Under the pieces are notes generated by a model that had not been told where the DNA came from, searched no databases, and saw only the letters and a list, made by a program, of their open reading frames with translations. Shown one piece after another: positions 1-7,049 of a DNA stretch of 10,338 nt. The stretch spans positions 1 to 10,338 of the forward strand of contig CAJMQT010000069.1 in assembly GCA_905215655.1 (NCBI GenBank), in the 5' to 3' direction. Made by a program: the position numbers and the translations under genes. Within the stretch, counting starts at the first letter, position 1. Every line of letters begins with the position of its first letter. Source of the stretch: an uncultured bacterium (GTDB taxonomy: Bacteria > Bacteroidota > Bacteroidia > Bacteroidales > Bacteroidaceae).

Positions 1-48
1 CCCTCTGCTTGTAAGGCAGATGCTCTAAACCAGCTGAGCTAAACGCCC
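1..48 (-). tRNA. tRNA-Val (anticodon UAC), 3' part cut off by the window edge
   Basis: The minus strand from position 48 reads as the 5' portion of a tRNA. It has a 7-nt acceptor strand GGGCGTT, then T8 and A9, a D-arm closed by GCTC and GAGC, and a complete anticodon arm with stem TCTGC/GCAGA around the loop CTTACAA. The anticodon TAC lies at plus-strand positions 11-13, giving valine. The variable loop starts (GGG) at the window edge. The T-arm, the 3' acceptor strand and any encoded CCA lie outside, so the acceptor pairing cannot be checked. A good promoter lies just upstream at 69-100. Confidence 0.93.
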
Positions 49-68
49 TTACTTCTTGTAAGCGGTTG

Positions 69-100
69 CAAAGATAGTGCTATTAATTGTAACTGCCAAA
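69..100 (-). promoter_or_regulatory. Bacteroidota-type promoter for tRNA-Val
   Basis: On the minus strand TTTG (97-100) is followed after 20 nt by TATCTTTG (69-76). This matches the Bacteroidota primary sigma consensus, a TTTG-like -33 box and a TAnnTTTG -7 box about 19-21 nt apart. Transcription would start near position 62, about 14 nt before the mature tRNA 5' end, leaving a short leader for RNase P to remove. It is the best promoter match in the window. Confidence 0.8.
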
Positions 101-140
101 TTTTTTTATCGTTTTTTTATGCTATATCAAAAAATGGCAT

Positions 141-170
141 AAAAAATGTCCTCCCTGAAGTGGGGAGGAC
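141..170 (-). terminator. Intrinsic terminator of the OmpA-family gene
   Basis: On the minus strand an 8-bp GC-rich stem (GTCCTCCC pairing with GGGAGGAC, arms 163-170 and 148-155, 7-nt loop) is followed directly by ATTTTTT (141-147). This is a classic Rho-independent terminator about 98 nt past the stop codon of the OmpA-family gene. The T-rich tail could also take part in a second, AT-only 10-bp hairpin (arms 113-122 and 137-146). The tRNA promoter begins about 40 nt downstream, so the terminator insulates the two units. Confidence 0.88.
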
Positions 171-197
171 ACCATATTGCTTAACATTGTTGAATTT

Positions 198-261
198 CGT
201 TCGACTTTTCTCTGCCGCTGCTATTCAAGCGAGCTTGATTGCATTCGGTTTGGTCGAAACG
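198..261 (-). repeat. Imperfect inverted repeat in the 3' untranslated region of the OmpA-family gene
   Basis: A nested dyad lies between the stop codon (268) and the terminator. The core is TCAAGC-GA-GCTTGA (225-238). Outer arms CGTTCGAC (198-205) and GTCGAAACG (253-261) pair with one bulge, and patches between them also pair (CCG with CGG). The outer and inner dyads share nearly the same centre, which argues against unrelated accidents. It could be a folded 3' RNA element or a copy of a dispersed palindromic repeat; one window cannot decide. Confidence 0.5.
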
Positions 262-267
262 TTGTTA

Positions 268-1416
268 TTACTCAACAATCTGTACAGTAGCGCGACGGTC
301 GAACTCGATCGGCAGATCAACACCGAGGAGCTTAACACCACCGTTGTGAGCGGTAGAAATCTTGTCAGCTGCTACACCCATCTTGATAAGTTCTTCCTTA
401 ACAACCTGAGCACGTTTCTCAGACAGTTTCTCGTTGCCGGCCTTTGTACCTGTTGTGTTGTCTGCGTAACCTGTAACAAGGAGGTTCTTGTTGTTGTCGA
501 TAGCGTATTTTGCAAGAGCGCGAACGTTAACGAGGTCTTTCGGGTTAGCAACGCTTGTCTTGGAAATGTTGAAGAATACAGATACCGGAGTTGTGATGAA
601 TTCTTTCATTGACTCTGTAACCTTCTCCTTAACAACCTCTCTCGGTTTAGCAAGCTCGTTCTTCAAGCGTGCGTTCTCTGCCTTCTCGTCGTTCAGCTGA
701 GCGTTGAGGGCGTCGATCTGGCTCTGTGAGAGAGCTTTGATAGCGTTTACGTCCGGAGTCTTGTTCCATGTAGATTTGCCGATGTTTACGGTCAGACCAA
801 CTTCTGCGTAGAGGTAGTTGTCGTGGCTGTCCCATCCACGGGGACCGTTGTTTGCACCACCCTCGCTGAAGAAGTCGTTCTCGAGACGGTTCCAACCGAG
901 TTCGAAGTTAACGGCAACTTTCTTAGATACTCTGAATTCGTTGAGCAAACCAACGCTCATACCCATTGCGTATGCGCTGTTTGTGCAGTTGCGTGCGAAA
1001 CCGGCACCTGCGAAGGGAATAGCGTTCCAGATACGATTGGGATTGTAACCGAAGATCATGTTGCTGACGTTGAACAATACCTGCTCCTGTGCGTTCCAGT
1101 ATTTGAAACTGCAATCGCCGGCTTTACCCCAAATTCCTGATACCTTTGTGCGGAGTCCGATACCCGGAGTAAACCATTTACCGATAGCTACTGAAGCCTG
1201 CGGATTTGAACGGAAGCTCTTGAACGGGCTGTTAGAGAGACCGAAGCCGTGCTCTGCTGATGTGTAAAAAGCGGTCCACTGAACTCCACCCTGAATAAAC
1301 CAGTTGCTCCAGAAAGAGTTTGTTGCTACGCTGTTCTTTTCCGTAGGATCTGCCTCCTGTGCGGTAGCAGCCATTGTAAAGCCTGCGAAAAGTAATGCAA
1401 TAAATAATTTTTTCAT
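268..1416 (-). CDS. OmpA-family outer-membrane protein (N-terminal barrel, coiled coil, peptidoglycan-binding domain)
   Basis: This 382-residue protein starts with a clear signal peptide (residues 1-19, basic KK, hydrophobic core, ATA before Gln20). Residues about 35-213 are rich in alternating aromatic and small residues and read as beta-barrel strands. Residues about 226-256 form a short coiled coil, and about 275-382 are an OmpA C-terminal domain. The family signature is visible around 315-341: GYADN with Asp319, then N328-x-x-L-S-x-x-R335-A. The Asp and Arg of this signature contact diaminopimelate of peptidoglycan in characterised members. It probably anchors the outer membrane to the cell wall. 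It is transcribed alone, with its own promoter at 1509-1539 and a terminator at 141-170. AAAGG ends only 2 nt before the ATG, too close for a normal Shine-Dalgarno site; the start is chosen because the signal peptide begins there. Family assignment is secure; porin activity is not shown. Confidence 0.93.
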   Translation of the reverse strand: MKKLFIALLFAGFTMAATAQEADPTEKNSVATNSFWSNWFIQGGVQWTAFYTSAEHGFGLSNSPFKSFRSNPQASVAIGKWFTPGIGLRTKVSGIWGKAGDCSFKYWNAQEQVLFNVSNMIFGYNPNRIWNAIPFAGAGFARNCTNSAYAMGMSVGLLNEFRVSKKVAVNFELGWNRLENDFFSEGGANNGPRGWDSHDNYLYAEVGLTVNIGKSTWNKTPDVNAIKALSQSQIDALNAQLNDEKAENARLKNELAKPREVVKEKVTESMKEFITTPVSVFFNISKTSVANPKDLVNVRALAKYAIDNNKNLLVTGYADNTTGTKAGNEKLSEKRAQVVKEELIKMGVAADKISTAHNGGVKLLGVDLPIEFDRRATVQIVE

Positions 1417-1508
1417 AACCTTTTAAATATTAAAAATTAGTAAATTATATCCTTACTCAATTAAATATTCTTTCTCTATAAATTTAATTTGTGTTGATTT
1501 TTGACGTG

Positions 1509-1539
1509 CAAAGATAAACATATTTTTAAATATATCAAC
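1509..1539 (-). promoter_or_regulatory. Promoter of the OmpA-family gene
   Basis: The minus strand carries TATCTTTG (1509-1516), an exact TAnnTTTG -7 box, with GTTG (1536-1539) 19 nt upstream as a fair -33 box. The -7 octamer is identical to that of the tRNA-Val promoter. The start would fall near 1502, giving an AT-rich 5' leader of about 86 nt before the ATG at 1416. The rest of the 200-nt gap to mutL holds nothing else convincing: beyond the mutL stop there is only a weak A/T hairpin around 1583-1598, not called a terminator. Confidence 0.75.
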
Positions 1540-1616
1540 TTTTTATACGTTTATTTTTGATGTTTTATGGATTTTATTTTGACAAAAACATGTTTCTGAG
1601 CCCTTTTTATTGCGGA

Positions 1617-3467
1617 TTATCCGAAAAGGTGGTCGATATCCTGTTGTTTTAAAATTGAAATCACGGGCTTGCCGTCAGGCGTGTGGTTGACGTTGGAACA
1701 GGCGAAAAGCTCGTTCACGAGATCTTCCATTTCGGCGTTGCCGAGCACCTGACCATAAGGTATCGCCGCGCTGCGTGCCATCTGAACAGCCAGCGAACGG
1801 TTGAGGGCGTCGCCGGCGGAGACGCCGCCTTCAACAGCCTCGGCAACGATGTTCCTCAACAGACGGACATAATCCACGCCTTCAAGTCCCGACGGTACGC
1901 CGTTGACCGAATAACTGCCGCCGCCTAACGGGGCGATGTCGAACCCGAGAGCCTCAGTCTCGTCGATGATCTTTTCAAGCGCGATACATTCCGACGGAGA
2001 GAATTGCACTATCTCGGGGAAGAGCATCTTCTGGCTGTTGCCTGTCCTGTTCTCTATCCGTGAAAGGTATTTCTCGTAAAGAATGCGCATGTGGGCACGG
2101 TTCTGGTCTATTATCATAAGCCCCGATTTCACGGCGGTCATAATATATTTTCCTTTGTATTGATAATGCACCGGCGATTTCTCGTCGGCAATTCCGCCGT
2201 GTACCGTCGGCTCGGCTTGTCCGTCGAAGATGTTGTCCGAAGGTATTTGAGACGTCAGGTCATCGGTCTGCCTGCTTGCTCCAAGTCCTTCGTAAAGATT
2301 TTCCCAGTTGTCCGGAGTTGTGCCGCGGCTTGCCCGCGGATAGGCGGCTGACGGCTCTTTGAACGGGTTGTAGTCGGGGTTGAATTCGGTCTTTGGTGCC
2401 GATATTCCGGTATTTAACGGGTCGAAGACGGGAATGTCGGGCTTGCCTTCGGTGTCAAAGTCTATCGACGGTACGTCGTTAAACCGTCCGAGCGAGTCTT
2501 TCACGGCGGCTACGAGCATCTGCCAGATGGTCTGCTCGTTCTCGAATTTTATTTCCGTTTTGGTTGGATGGATGTTTACGTCGATGTCGCCGGGCGCTAT
2601 GTCGAAATAGATGAAGTACGGAACCTGCTCGCCAATGGGGATAAGCCGGTCGAAAGCCGTCATCACCGCTTTGTGAAAATACGGATGTTTCATGTAACGT
2701 CCGTTGACGAAAAAGTACTGATGTGGCGTCTTCTTGCGTGCCGCCTCGGGCTTCCCGATAAATCCCTTGATGTTGCAAATTGTCGTCTCGACGCCCAATG
2801 GCAGGATATCTTGGTTGAGTTTCTTCCCGAACACGTCGATAATGCGCTGCCTGAGGTTGCCCTTTTTCAGATTGAACATTTCCATTCCGTTGCTGTGGAA
2901 GGTAAAGCTTATCTCGGGATAGACCAGAACGATGCGTTCGAAAGCCGCAAGAATATTGTTCAGTTCGGTGGTGTTTGATTTCAGAAATTTGCGTCGAGCG
3001 GGTACATTATAAAATATGTTCTCCACCGAGAAGTTGCTTCCCACGGGGCATGATACCGCCTCTTGTCCCATGAATTTCGAGCCGGCGATGGATATGTGGG
3101 TGCCTATCTCGTCATCTTCGGTGCGCGTCCGCAGCTCGACTTGTGCCACAGCGGCTATCGAGGCAAGCGCCTCTCCGCGAAATCCCATGGTCTGCAAGGC
3201 GAAAAGATCGCCCGCCTGACGTATCTTTGAGGTAGCATGACGTTCGAAAGAAAGGCGTGCGTCGGTTTCCGACATGCCTTTCCCGTCGTCGATGACTTGT
3301 ATCGACGTGCGTCCCGCGTCGGTCACAAGCACGTTGATGTTCTTAGCTCCCGCATCGACGGAGTTTTCCACAAGTTCTTTGATTACCGACGCCGGGCGTT
3401 GTATCACCTCGCCGGCGGCAATCTGATTTGCCACCGAGTCCGGCAGCAGTTGGATTATATCACTCAT
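1617..3467 (-). CDS. mutL: DNA mismatch repair protein MutL
   Basis: MutL couples mismatch recognition by MutS to downstream excision. The protein is 616 residues long from the chosen start. The N-terminal GHKL ATPase is intact: E31-L-V-E-N35 (general base and Mg-binding Asn), DDGKGM at 60-65, GFRGEAL at 95-101, VNGR at 254-257 and NIHPTKTEIKF at 298-308 with the lid lysine. Residues about 333-430 are a polar linker and about 432-616 the dimerisation domain. Where nuclease-type MutL has DQHAxxERxxYE, this one has DQNRAHMRILYE (454-465). The later motifs are also altered (MARSAAI; NHTPDGKP), so endonuclease activity looks lost. The frame is open 29 codons further upstream, but the ATG at 3467 is preferred: AAGGAA lies 7 nt before it and the canonical MutL start follows at once, whereas the extension overlaps a hairpin and resembles no MutL. 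It is the last gene of the cluster. Confidence 0.97.
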   Translation of the reverse strand: MSDIIQLLPDSVANQIAAGEVIQRPASVIKELVENSVDAGAKNINVLVTDAGRTSIQVIDDGKGMSETDARLSFERHATSKIRQAGDLFALQTMGFRGEALASIAAVAQVELRTRTEDDEIGTHISIAGSKFMGQEAVSCPVGSNFSVENIFYNVPARRKFLKSNTTELNNILAAFERIVLVYPEISFTFHSNGMEMFNLKKGNLRQRIIDVFGKKLNQDILPLGVETTICNIKGFIGKPEAARKKTPHQYFFVNGRYMKHPYFHKAVMTAFDRLIPIGEQVPYFIYFDIAPGDIDVNIHPTKTEIKFENEQTIWQMLVAAVKDSLGRFNDVPSIDFDTEGKPDIPVFDPLNTGISAPKTEFNPDYNPFKEPSAAYPRASRGTTPDNWENLYEGLGASRQTDDLTSQIPSDNIFDGQAEPTVHGGIADEKSPVHYQYKGKYIMTAVKSGLMIIDQNRAHMRILYEKYLSRIENRTGNSQKMLFPEIVQFSPSECIALEKIIDETEALGFDIAPLGGGSYSVNGVPSGLEGVDYVRLLRNIVAEAVEGGVSAGDALNRSLAVQMARSAAIPYGQVLGNAEMEDLVNELFACSNVNHTPDGKPVISILKQQDIDHLFG

Positions 3468-3474
3468 AAAAACA

Positions 3475-3480
3475 TTCCTT
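3475..3480 (-). promoter_or_regulatory. Ribosome binding site that fixes the mutL start
   Basis: AAGGAA on the minus strand lies 7 nt before the ATG at 3467. It is the only well-placed Shine-Dalgarno-like site I find in the window; the other genes have A/T-rich leaders or overlap the preceding gene. It supports a 616-residue MutL over the 645-residue reading. Confidence 0.6.
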
Positions 3481-3488
3481 ATTTTATA

Positions 3489-3510
3489 AAGACCGAGTGT
3501 CTGCGGTCTT
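3489..3510 (-). other. Small hairpin between the 97-residue gene and mutL
   Basis: On the minus strand AAGACCG (3504-3510) pairs perfectly with CGGTCTT (3489-3495) around an 8-nt loop, followed by TATAAAAT rather than a clean T-run. It sits in the 62-nt gap between the stop of the small membrane-protein gene (3530) and the mutL start, 8 nt ahead of the mutL ribosome binding site. It may be a weak terminator or attenuator that lowers mutL expression, or an RNA processing site. No promoter box is visible in the gap, so mutL probably depends on read-through. Confidence 0.45.
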
Positions 3511-3529
3511 GAAAACGTGTGCTTCTTAC

Positions 3530-3823
3530 TCAGAAAACTGTTATCATGCGCCACACCAGAACAAGCAAAAGACCAAACAGCACCATATAAATTATGGTCT
3601 GAAATATACCGCCCGGCAGAATGCTTCCTCTTCGTCCGGACGTATATTTCGTGGCTTTGAGGAACACGCCTTTTTCCAATCTGCCGTCAGTTTCGGCGCT
3701 TTCATCTGTCTGATGTGCTCTCCTTGCACGCTCTTCAAAGTCTTTAAGCCGCTCTTTTCGCGTGTCGATAAACATCGGCTCGTGGTGAAAGCCGCGCGGT
3801 CTGCGTTGGTTAAACAGTCCCAT
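3530..3823 (-). CDS. Small protein with one C-terminal membrane segment, function unknown
   Basis: A 97-residue protein with a basic, highly charged N-terminal part (MGLFNQRRPRGFHHEP, then a likely helix about 21-37 rich in Arg, Glu and Lys), a polar middle and one hydrophobic segment at about 72-91 ending with WRMITVF. No signal peptide precedes it. With 60-odd soluble residues before the membrane span and only a few after, a tail-anchored inner-membrane protein with a cytoplasmic N-terminus is the simplest topology. It starts 17 nt after the OstA-like gene and precedes mutL by 62 nt. I recall similar short proteins at this position in Bacteroidales but know no assigned function. The position suggests envelope biogenesis, which is inference. 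Hydrophobic pattern and tight spacing support a real gene. Confidence 0.85.
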   Translation of the reverse strand: MGLFNQRRPRGFHHEPMFIDTRKERLKDFEERARRAHQTDESAETDGRLEKGVFLKATKYTSGRRGSILPGGIFQTIIYMVLFGLLLVLVWRMITVF

Positions 3824-3840
3824 ATCCGCTCACTTGGTTA

Positions 3841-5613
3841 TCATTTTGTCTTTCCGGCTGTTCTTGATGATGCTGTCCCGTTTTGCCCGCTGCCTTCTTT
3901 CGTCGGCGGTTGAGGCTGTTCCGGTGTTCCGTCTGCGGCTTTCTCCGTTACCATTCCTTCCGGACGGATGTGTTGCAGGGGAGCTGCCGAGCGCTTGATG
4001 TTCTTCAACTCTGTGCCGCTTTTCTTTCCGCGCCAGTTGAAGATGTCTTCTTTGCTCGTCGGACGGACGTAATCAAACCATGCGAAAGACGGCAACTTCG
4101 ACTTTGACGGAGGGATTTGCGTTATCGGATAGCCCACTCCGGTGTTCTTGCAAGTCCATATCCGTTGTAATTGCCTGTCCTTCATATACATCCGCATGGT
4201 GTCCGTCTCGATGGTGAACAACATCTGTGCCGTGCTGTCTTTCTCGTCGAGCATGTAATAAGCGCCGAGCACATTGCCGATTGCTTCGGTCATGCTGATC
4301 TCTCCCTTGTCGAAATATCCGAACATCTCGCGCGACGCCAGTTGGTTGAAATTCACGCTGTCAGGCAGCATCTCGACCGAGAGCGCCTGATTTATCACGT
4401 GAACCCGGTCAATCGTTGAGTCCTTCATGAACGCCTCAATCTTCTCTCCGAGGATTTGTCTGCCGGCATTCCACACTATCGGATCTTTGTACATGGTCAT
4501 GCAGGAGTCCTTGGTGTTGTAAACGAGCGAGTCGCATACCGCCTGCATGTCTGTCCGGAAAGCGCGTACCTTGTTGTAGCAATGGATGCGGCGGAACACC
4601 GAGTCGGTATTGATATTAAAGGTGTAAACCTTCATCGAGTCAGAGTGCATGAACAAGGTGTCCTTCTGCGAGAAGTCTTTAAGCACCGCTTTGTCTGTGG
4701 CGAAAGCGTATCCCGTCTGTTCGTTGTACCAGAAATAGTCGCTGTTCAGCTGGTTCTTGTTTACCGTATCTTTGTAAACAACGTTGTGAAAGCCCTCGCT
4801 GATACCGGTCTTCTCGTCGTAAAACAGGCTGTCGCCGGTAAGTTCCTTTCCTTCGTTTACGAGGGTTGAACGTCCGAAGAGGCGCGCCTTGTCCTTGTTG
4901 GTGTCGTAATATCCTTCGGTGGTGTTGATGATACTTTTGCCCGAGGTGATTTTAGACGGACCTATGACGTGAGCCTCCGACGTCTTTGTATTATAATGAA
5001 GGGTGTCTGTGGTGAGGATAAACTTCGGGTTCTTCAAGTTCACGTTGTAATTGAAGACGGCGTTACGTGTCTCTGTGTTGTAAGCGCCCCAGTCGGAGAC
5101 GAGGGTGTTCTGCTTGTCGATCATCTTTCCGCCTTCGAAGAAGTAGCCTGTGCCGTAAAGCCGGTCGTAGTTCAGACTGTCGGTGTAAAGCGTCGTCTTT
5201 CTGTGTTTCAGAACTACGTTGCGACGTGCTTCCGCCATCTCTTCGTTGCCGTCGTAAAAGGCGTAGTCGCTGAACAGTGAAAGGGTGTCGCCCTGATACA
5301 TCTTCACATGTCCGAACGCCTCGAACGAGTTTGCCTCTTCGTTGAGGTATGCGCTGTCGCAAAAGAGCTTTGCTCCTTTGTGCCTTATCCTCACGTTGCC
5401 GTTCAATATCCTTACGTCAGGCTTCATACCGTACTGGTCGTATCTCAGCATGTCGGCGTGTTCAAGATATACCCGCTCTTTTGTTGCCGTGCGGCGTTTC
5501 TTCTTCGGCGCTTGTCTTGATTGCACCATACAAAGCCCGAACAGGCATAAGACAATCAAAATGATTATCCTATGCCCGCCGAAAGTTGTTATTATGTCTT
5601 TCTTAATCGTCAT
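3841..5613 (-). CDS. OstA-like protein of the LptA/LptD family (lipopolysaccharide transport)
   Basis: A 590-residue envelope protein. Residues 15-30 are strongly hydrophobic after a basic N-terminus, acting as signal peptide or membrane anchor; no proper lipobox is seen. From about 48 to 480 it consists of repeated short beta-strand units with the OstA flavour: I-L-x-G-N-V-R-I, A-x-L-F-C-D-S-A-Y, F-E-A-F-G-H-V-K-M, T-L-Y-T-D-S-L-N-Y and similar blocks recurring every 20-40 residues, as expected for the stacked beta-jellyroll of LptA-type domains. Characterised relatives carry lipopolysaccharide through the periplasm. Residues about 555-590 are a disordered Pro/Gly/Thr-rich tail. It is much longer than a single-domain LptA and lacks an obvious C-terminal LptD barrel, so its exact step is unclear. 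Its ATG overlaps the stop of the SurA-like gene by 4 nt (ATGA), indicating translational coupling. Confidence 0.88.
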   Translation of the reverse strand: MTIKKDIITTFGGHRIIILIVLCLFGLCMVQSRQAPKKKRRTATKERVYLEHADMLRYDQYGMKPDVRILNGNVRIRHKGAKLFCDSAYLNEEANSFEAFGHVKMYQGDTLSLFSDYAFYDGNEEMAEARRNVVLKHRKTTLYTDSLNYDRLYGTGYFFEGGKMIDKQNTLVSDWGAYNTETRNAVFNYNVNLKNPKFILTTDTLHYNTKTSEAHVIGPSKITSGKSIINTTEGYYDTNKDKARLFGRSTLVNEGKELTGDSLFYDEKTGISEGFHNVVYKDTVNKNQLNSDYFWYNEQTGYAFATDKAVLKDFSQKDTLFMHSDSMKVYTFNINTDSVFRRIHCYNKVRAFRTDMQAVCDSLVYNTKDSCMTMYKDPIVWNAGRQILGEKIEAFMKDSTIDRVHVINQALSVEMLPDSVNFNQLASREMFGYFDKGEISMTEAIGNVLGAYYMLDEKDSTAQMLFTIETDTMRMYMKDRQLQRIWTCKNTGVGYPITQIPPSKSKLPSFAWFDYVRPTSKEDIFNWRGKKSGTELKNIKRSAAPLQHIRPEGMVTEKAADGTPEQPQPPTKEGSGQNGTASSRTAGKTK

Positions 5614-7049
5614 TTAACCCAACCCTCATATTCAAAATTACAGTTCTTGTAACGGTCGTTTATGCGGATGTATGTGTCTTTTATCTTCTTTTTTATCCAC
5701 TCTTTGATAAATTCTTCTTTACGTTTGGCAAGCACGATGTCCTTCATTACTTGGAAGTCCTCGGTTATCGTGGCGCGGTGAGCTTCCGTCCTGCTTTTCA
5801 GCTTGGCAACGGCGCAGACCATCTTGCCGTTCTTCTCGCTGATCATTCGGAACGGAGAGGATATCTGACCTACTTTCAACGTGTCGACGACGCGTGCTAT
5901 TTCCGACGGCAGGTTGCGCATCTGGAACTTGCTGGTCTGACCGTTCTCGGTGTAGTTGGCCATCAGTCCGTTGTTGTTGCGGGTGTCTTTGTCGTCCGAT
6001 AGGTAAGACGCCGCCTGCTCGAAGGTAAACTTGCCGGCACGGATGTCTTTCGCTATCGAGTCGAGATGCACGCATGCCGTGTCTATCGCGGCGCCCGATA
6101 TCTTCGGTTTGCGCAGGATGTGGCGCACGTTTATCTTGTCTCCGCGCTTGTCGATGAGCTGGATGATGTGATAACCGAACTCCGTTTCCACAATCTTTGA
6201 TATTTTCTTGGGGTCTGTCAGGTTGAAAGCAACGTTGGCGAATGCCGGATCCAATGTTCCACGACCAACGTAGTCGCCGAGTTCTCCGCCCTGTCTTGCC
6301 GTTCCGGGGTCTTCCGAATAGAGGCGGGCGAGTGCCGCGAATGATGTCTCGCCTTTGGTGACGCGCTCCGTATAGTCGCGAAGGTCGTCCTTGATGCGGT
6401 CTATTTCTGCCTGTTCCACACGCGGAGTGAGCGTTATTATCTGCACTTCAACCTCGGTGGGGACGAGCGGCAGACTGTCGGCCGGCAACTTCTCGAAGTG
6501 GCGGCGCACGTCTGCGGGTGACACTTTTATGTCTTCAACAAGCTTTTCTTTTTCTTTGTCGATGAGCAGGCGGTTACGGAAGTCGTCGTGAAGTGACTGT
6601 CTCAGTTCTGAGATGCTTTTTCTCTTGTACTCCTCGACCTTCTCTTTGCTTCCGCCGGTCATCTGTATCCAGTAATTGATTTGGCGCTCGACGCTCTGTG
6701 CAACATCTGATTCGCTTACTTCGACGCTGTCGAGTTCCGCCTGATGCAGAAAGAGTTTCTGCACGGCGAGCTGTTCGGGAATGACGCAGTCAGGGTCTCC
6801 TTGCCACTTTATTCCCTCCTCTTCGGCTTGCAGTCTTGTATATTCCACTTCCGAACGGAGTATCGGCGCGTCTCCGACGACCCATATCACTTCGTCTATT
6901 ATGCTGCCGGCTTCGGGCGTTTTCACGGAGTCTTTCTTTTGCTCCGTCTTCTCCTTGTTGTCATCGGCTTGTGCCGGGCGGGCGCTTACGCCGACGATAA
7001 ATGTCAGGGATGCCGCTAACCAGAGTGCCGTTTTGCTTGTCAATTTCAT
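5610..7049 (-). CDS. SurA-like periplasmic chaperone with two parvulin domains
   Basis: A 479-residue protein with a signal peptide (residues about 1-28, hydrophobic 7-22, cleavage probably after AQA). A charged Lys/Glu stretch follows, then a SurA-type N-terminal chaperone region (about 48-185, beginning IIDEVIWVVGDAPILRSEVE). Two parvulin (PpiC) domains come next. The first (about 198-302) is canonical, with YSEDPGTARQGGELGDYVGRG at 244-264 in family spacing and FGYHIIQL at 291-298. The second (about 305-418) keeps VRHIL at 308-312 but is divergent: SDDKDTRNNNGLM replaces the usual S-D-D/C-P-S-A-x-x-G-G-x-L loop. It probably folds outer-membrane proteins in transit. The start at 7049 overlaps the upstream stop by 1 nt (TAATG) with no Shine-Dalgarno site, so translation is likely coupled. 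Confidence 0.92.
   Translation of the reverse strand: MKLTSKTALWLAASLTFIVGVSARPAQADDNKEKTEQKKDSVKTPEAGSIIDEVIWVVGDAPILRSEVEYTRLQAEEEGIKWQGDPDCVIPEQLAVQKLFLHQAELDSVEVSESDVAQSVERQINYWIQMTGGSKEKVEEYKRKSISELRQSLHDDFRNRLLIDKEKEKLVEDIKVSPADVRRHFEKLPADSLPLVPTEVEVQIITLTPRVEQAEIDRIKDDLRDYTERVTKGETSFAALARLYSEDPGTARQGGELGDYVGRGTLDPAFANVAFNLTDPKKISKIVETEFGYHIIQLIDKRGDKINVRHILRKPKISGAAIDTACVHLDSIAKDIRAGKFTFEQAASYLSDDKDTRNNNGLMANYTENGQTSKFQMRNLPSEIARVVDTLKVGQISSPFRMISEKNGKMVCAVAKLKSRTEAHRATITEDFQVMKDIVLAKRKEEFIKEWIKKKIKDTYIRINDRYKNCNFEYEGWVK

Noticed and set aside
194..206. Shared repeat family between the OmpA 3' region and the inverted repeat upstream of guaB
   Set aside because: ATTTCGTTCGACT and the complement of 10263-10275 (ATTTCGTCGAACT) match at only 10 of 13 positions, too little to claim relatedness.
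160..612. A 150-codon plus-strand open frame starting inside the terminator
   Set aside because: Its start lies in the terminator hairpin and the rest is antisense to the OmpA-family gene; the protein has no family features.
1583..1598. A terminator after mutL
   Set aside because: The dyad around AAACATGTTT leaves only a few A-T pairs once a loop is allowed, with a mismatch, and there is no GC-rich stem.
3468..3554. A 29-residue N-terminal extension of MutL
   Set aside because: It covers the hairpin and the ribosome binding site, overlaps the preceding gene and is not MutL-like; the ATG at 3467 gives the canonical start.
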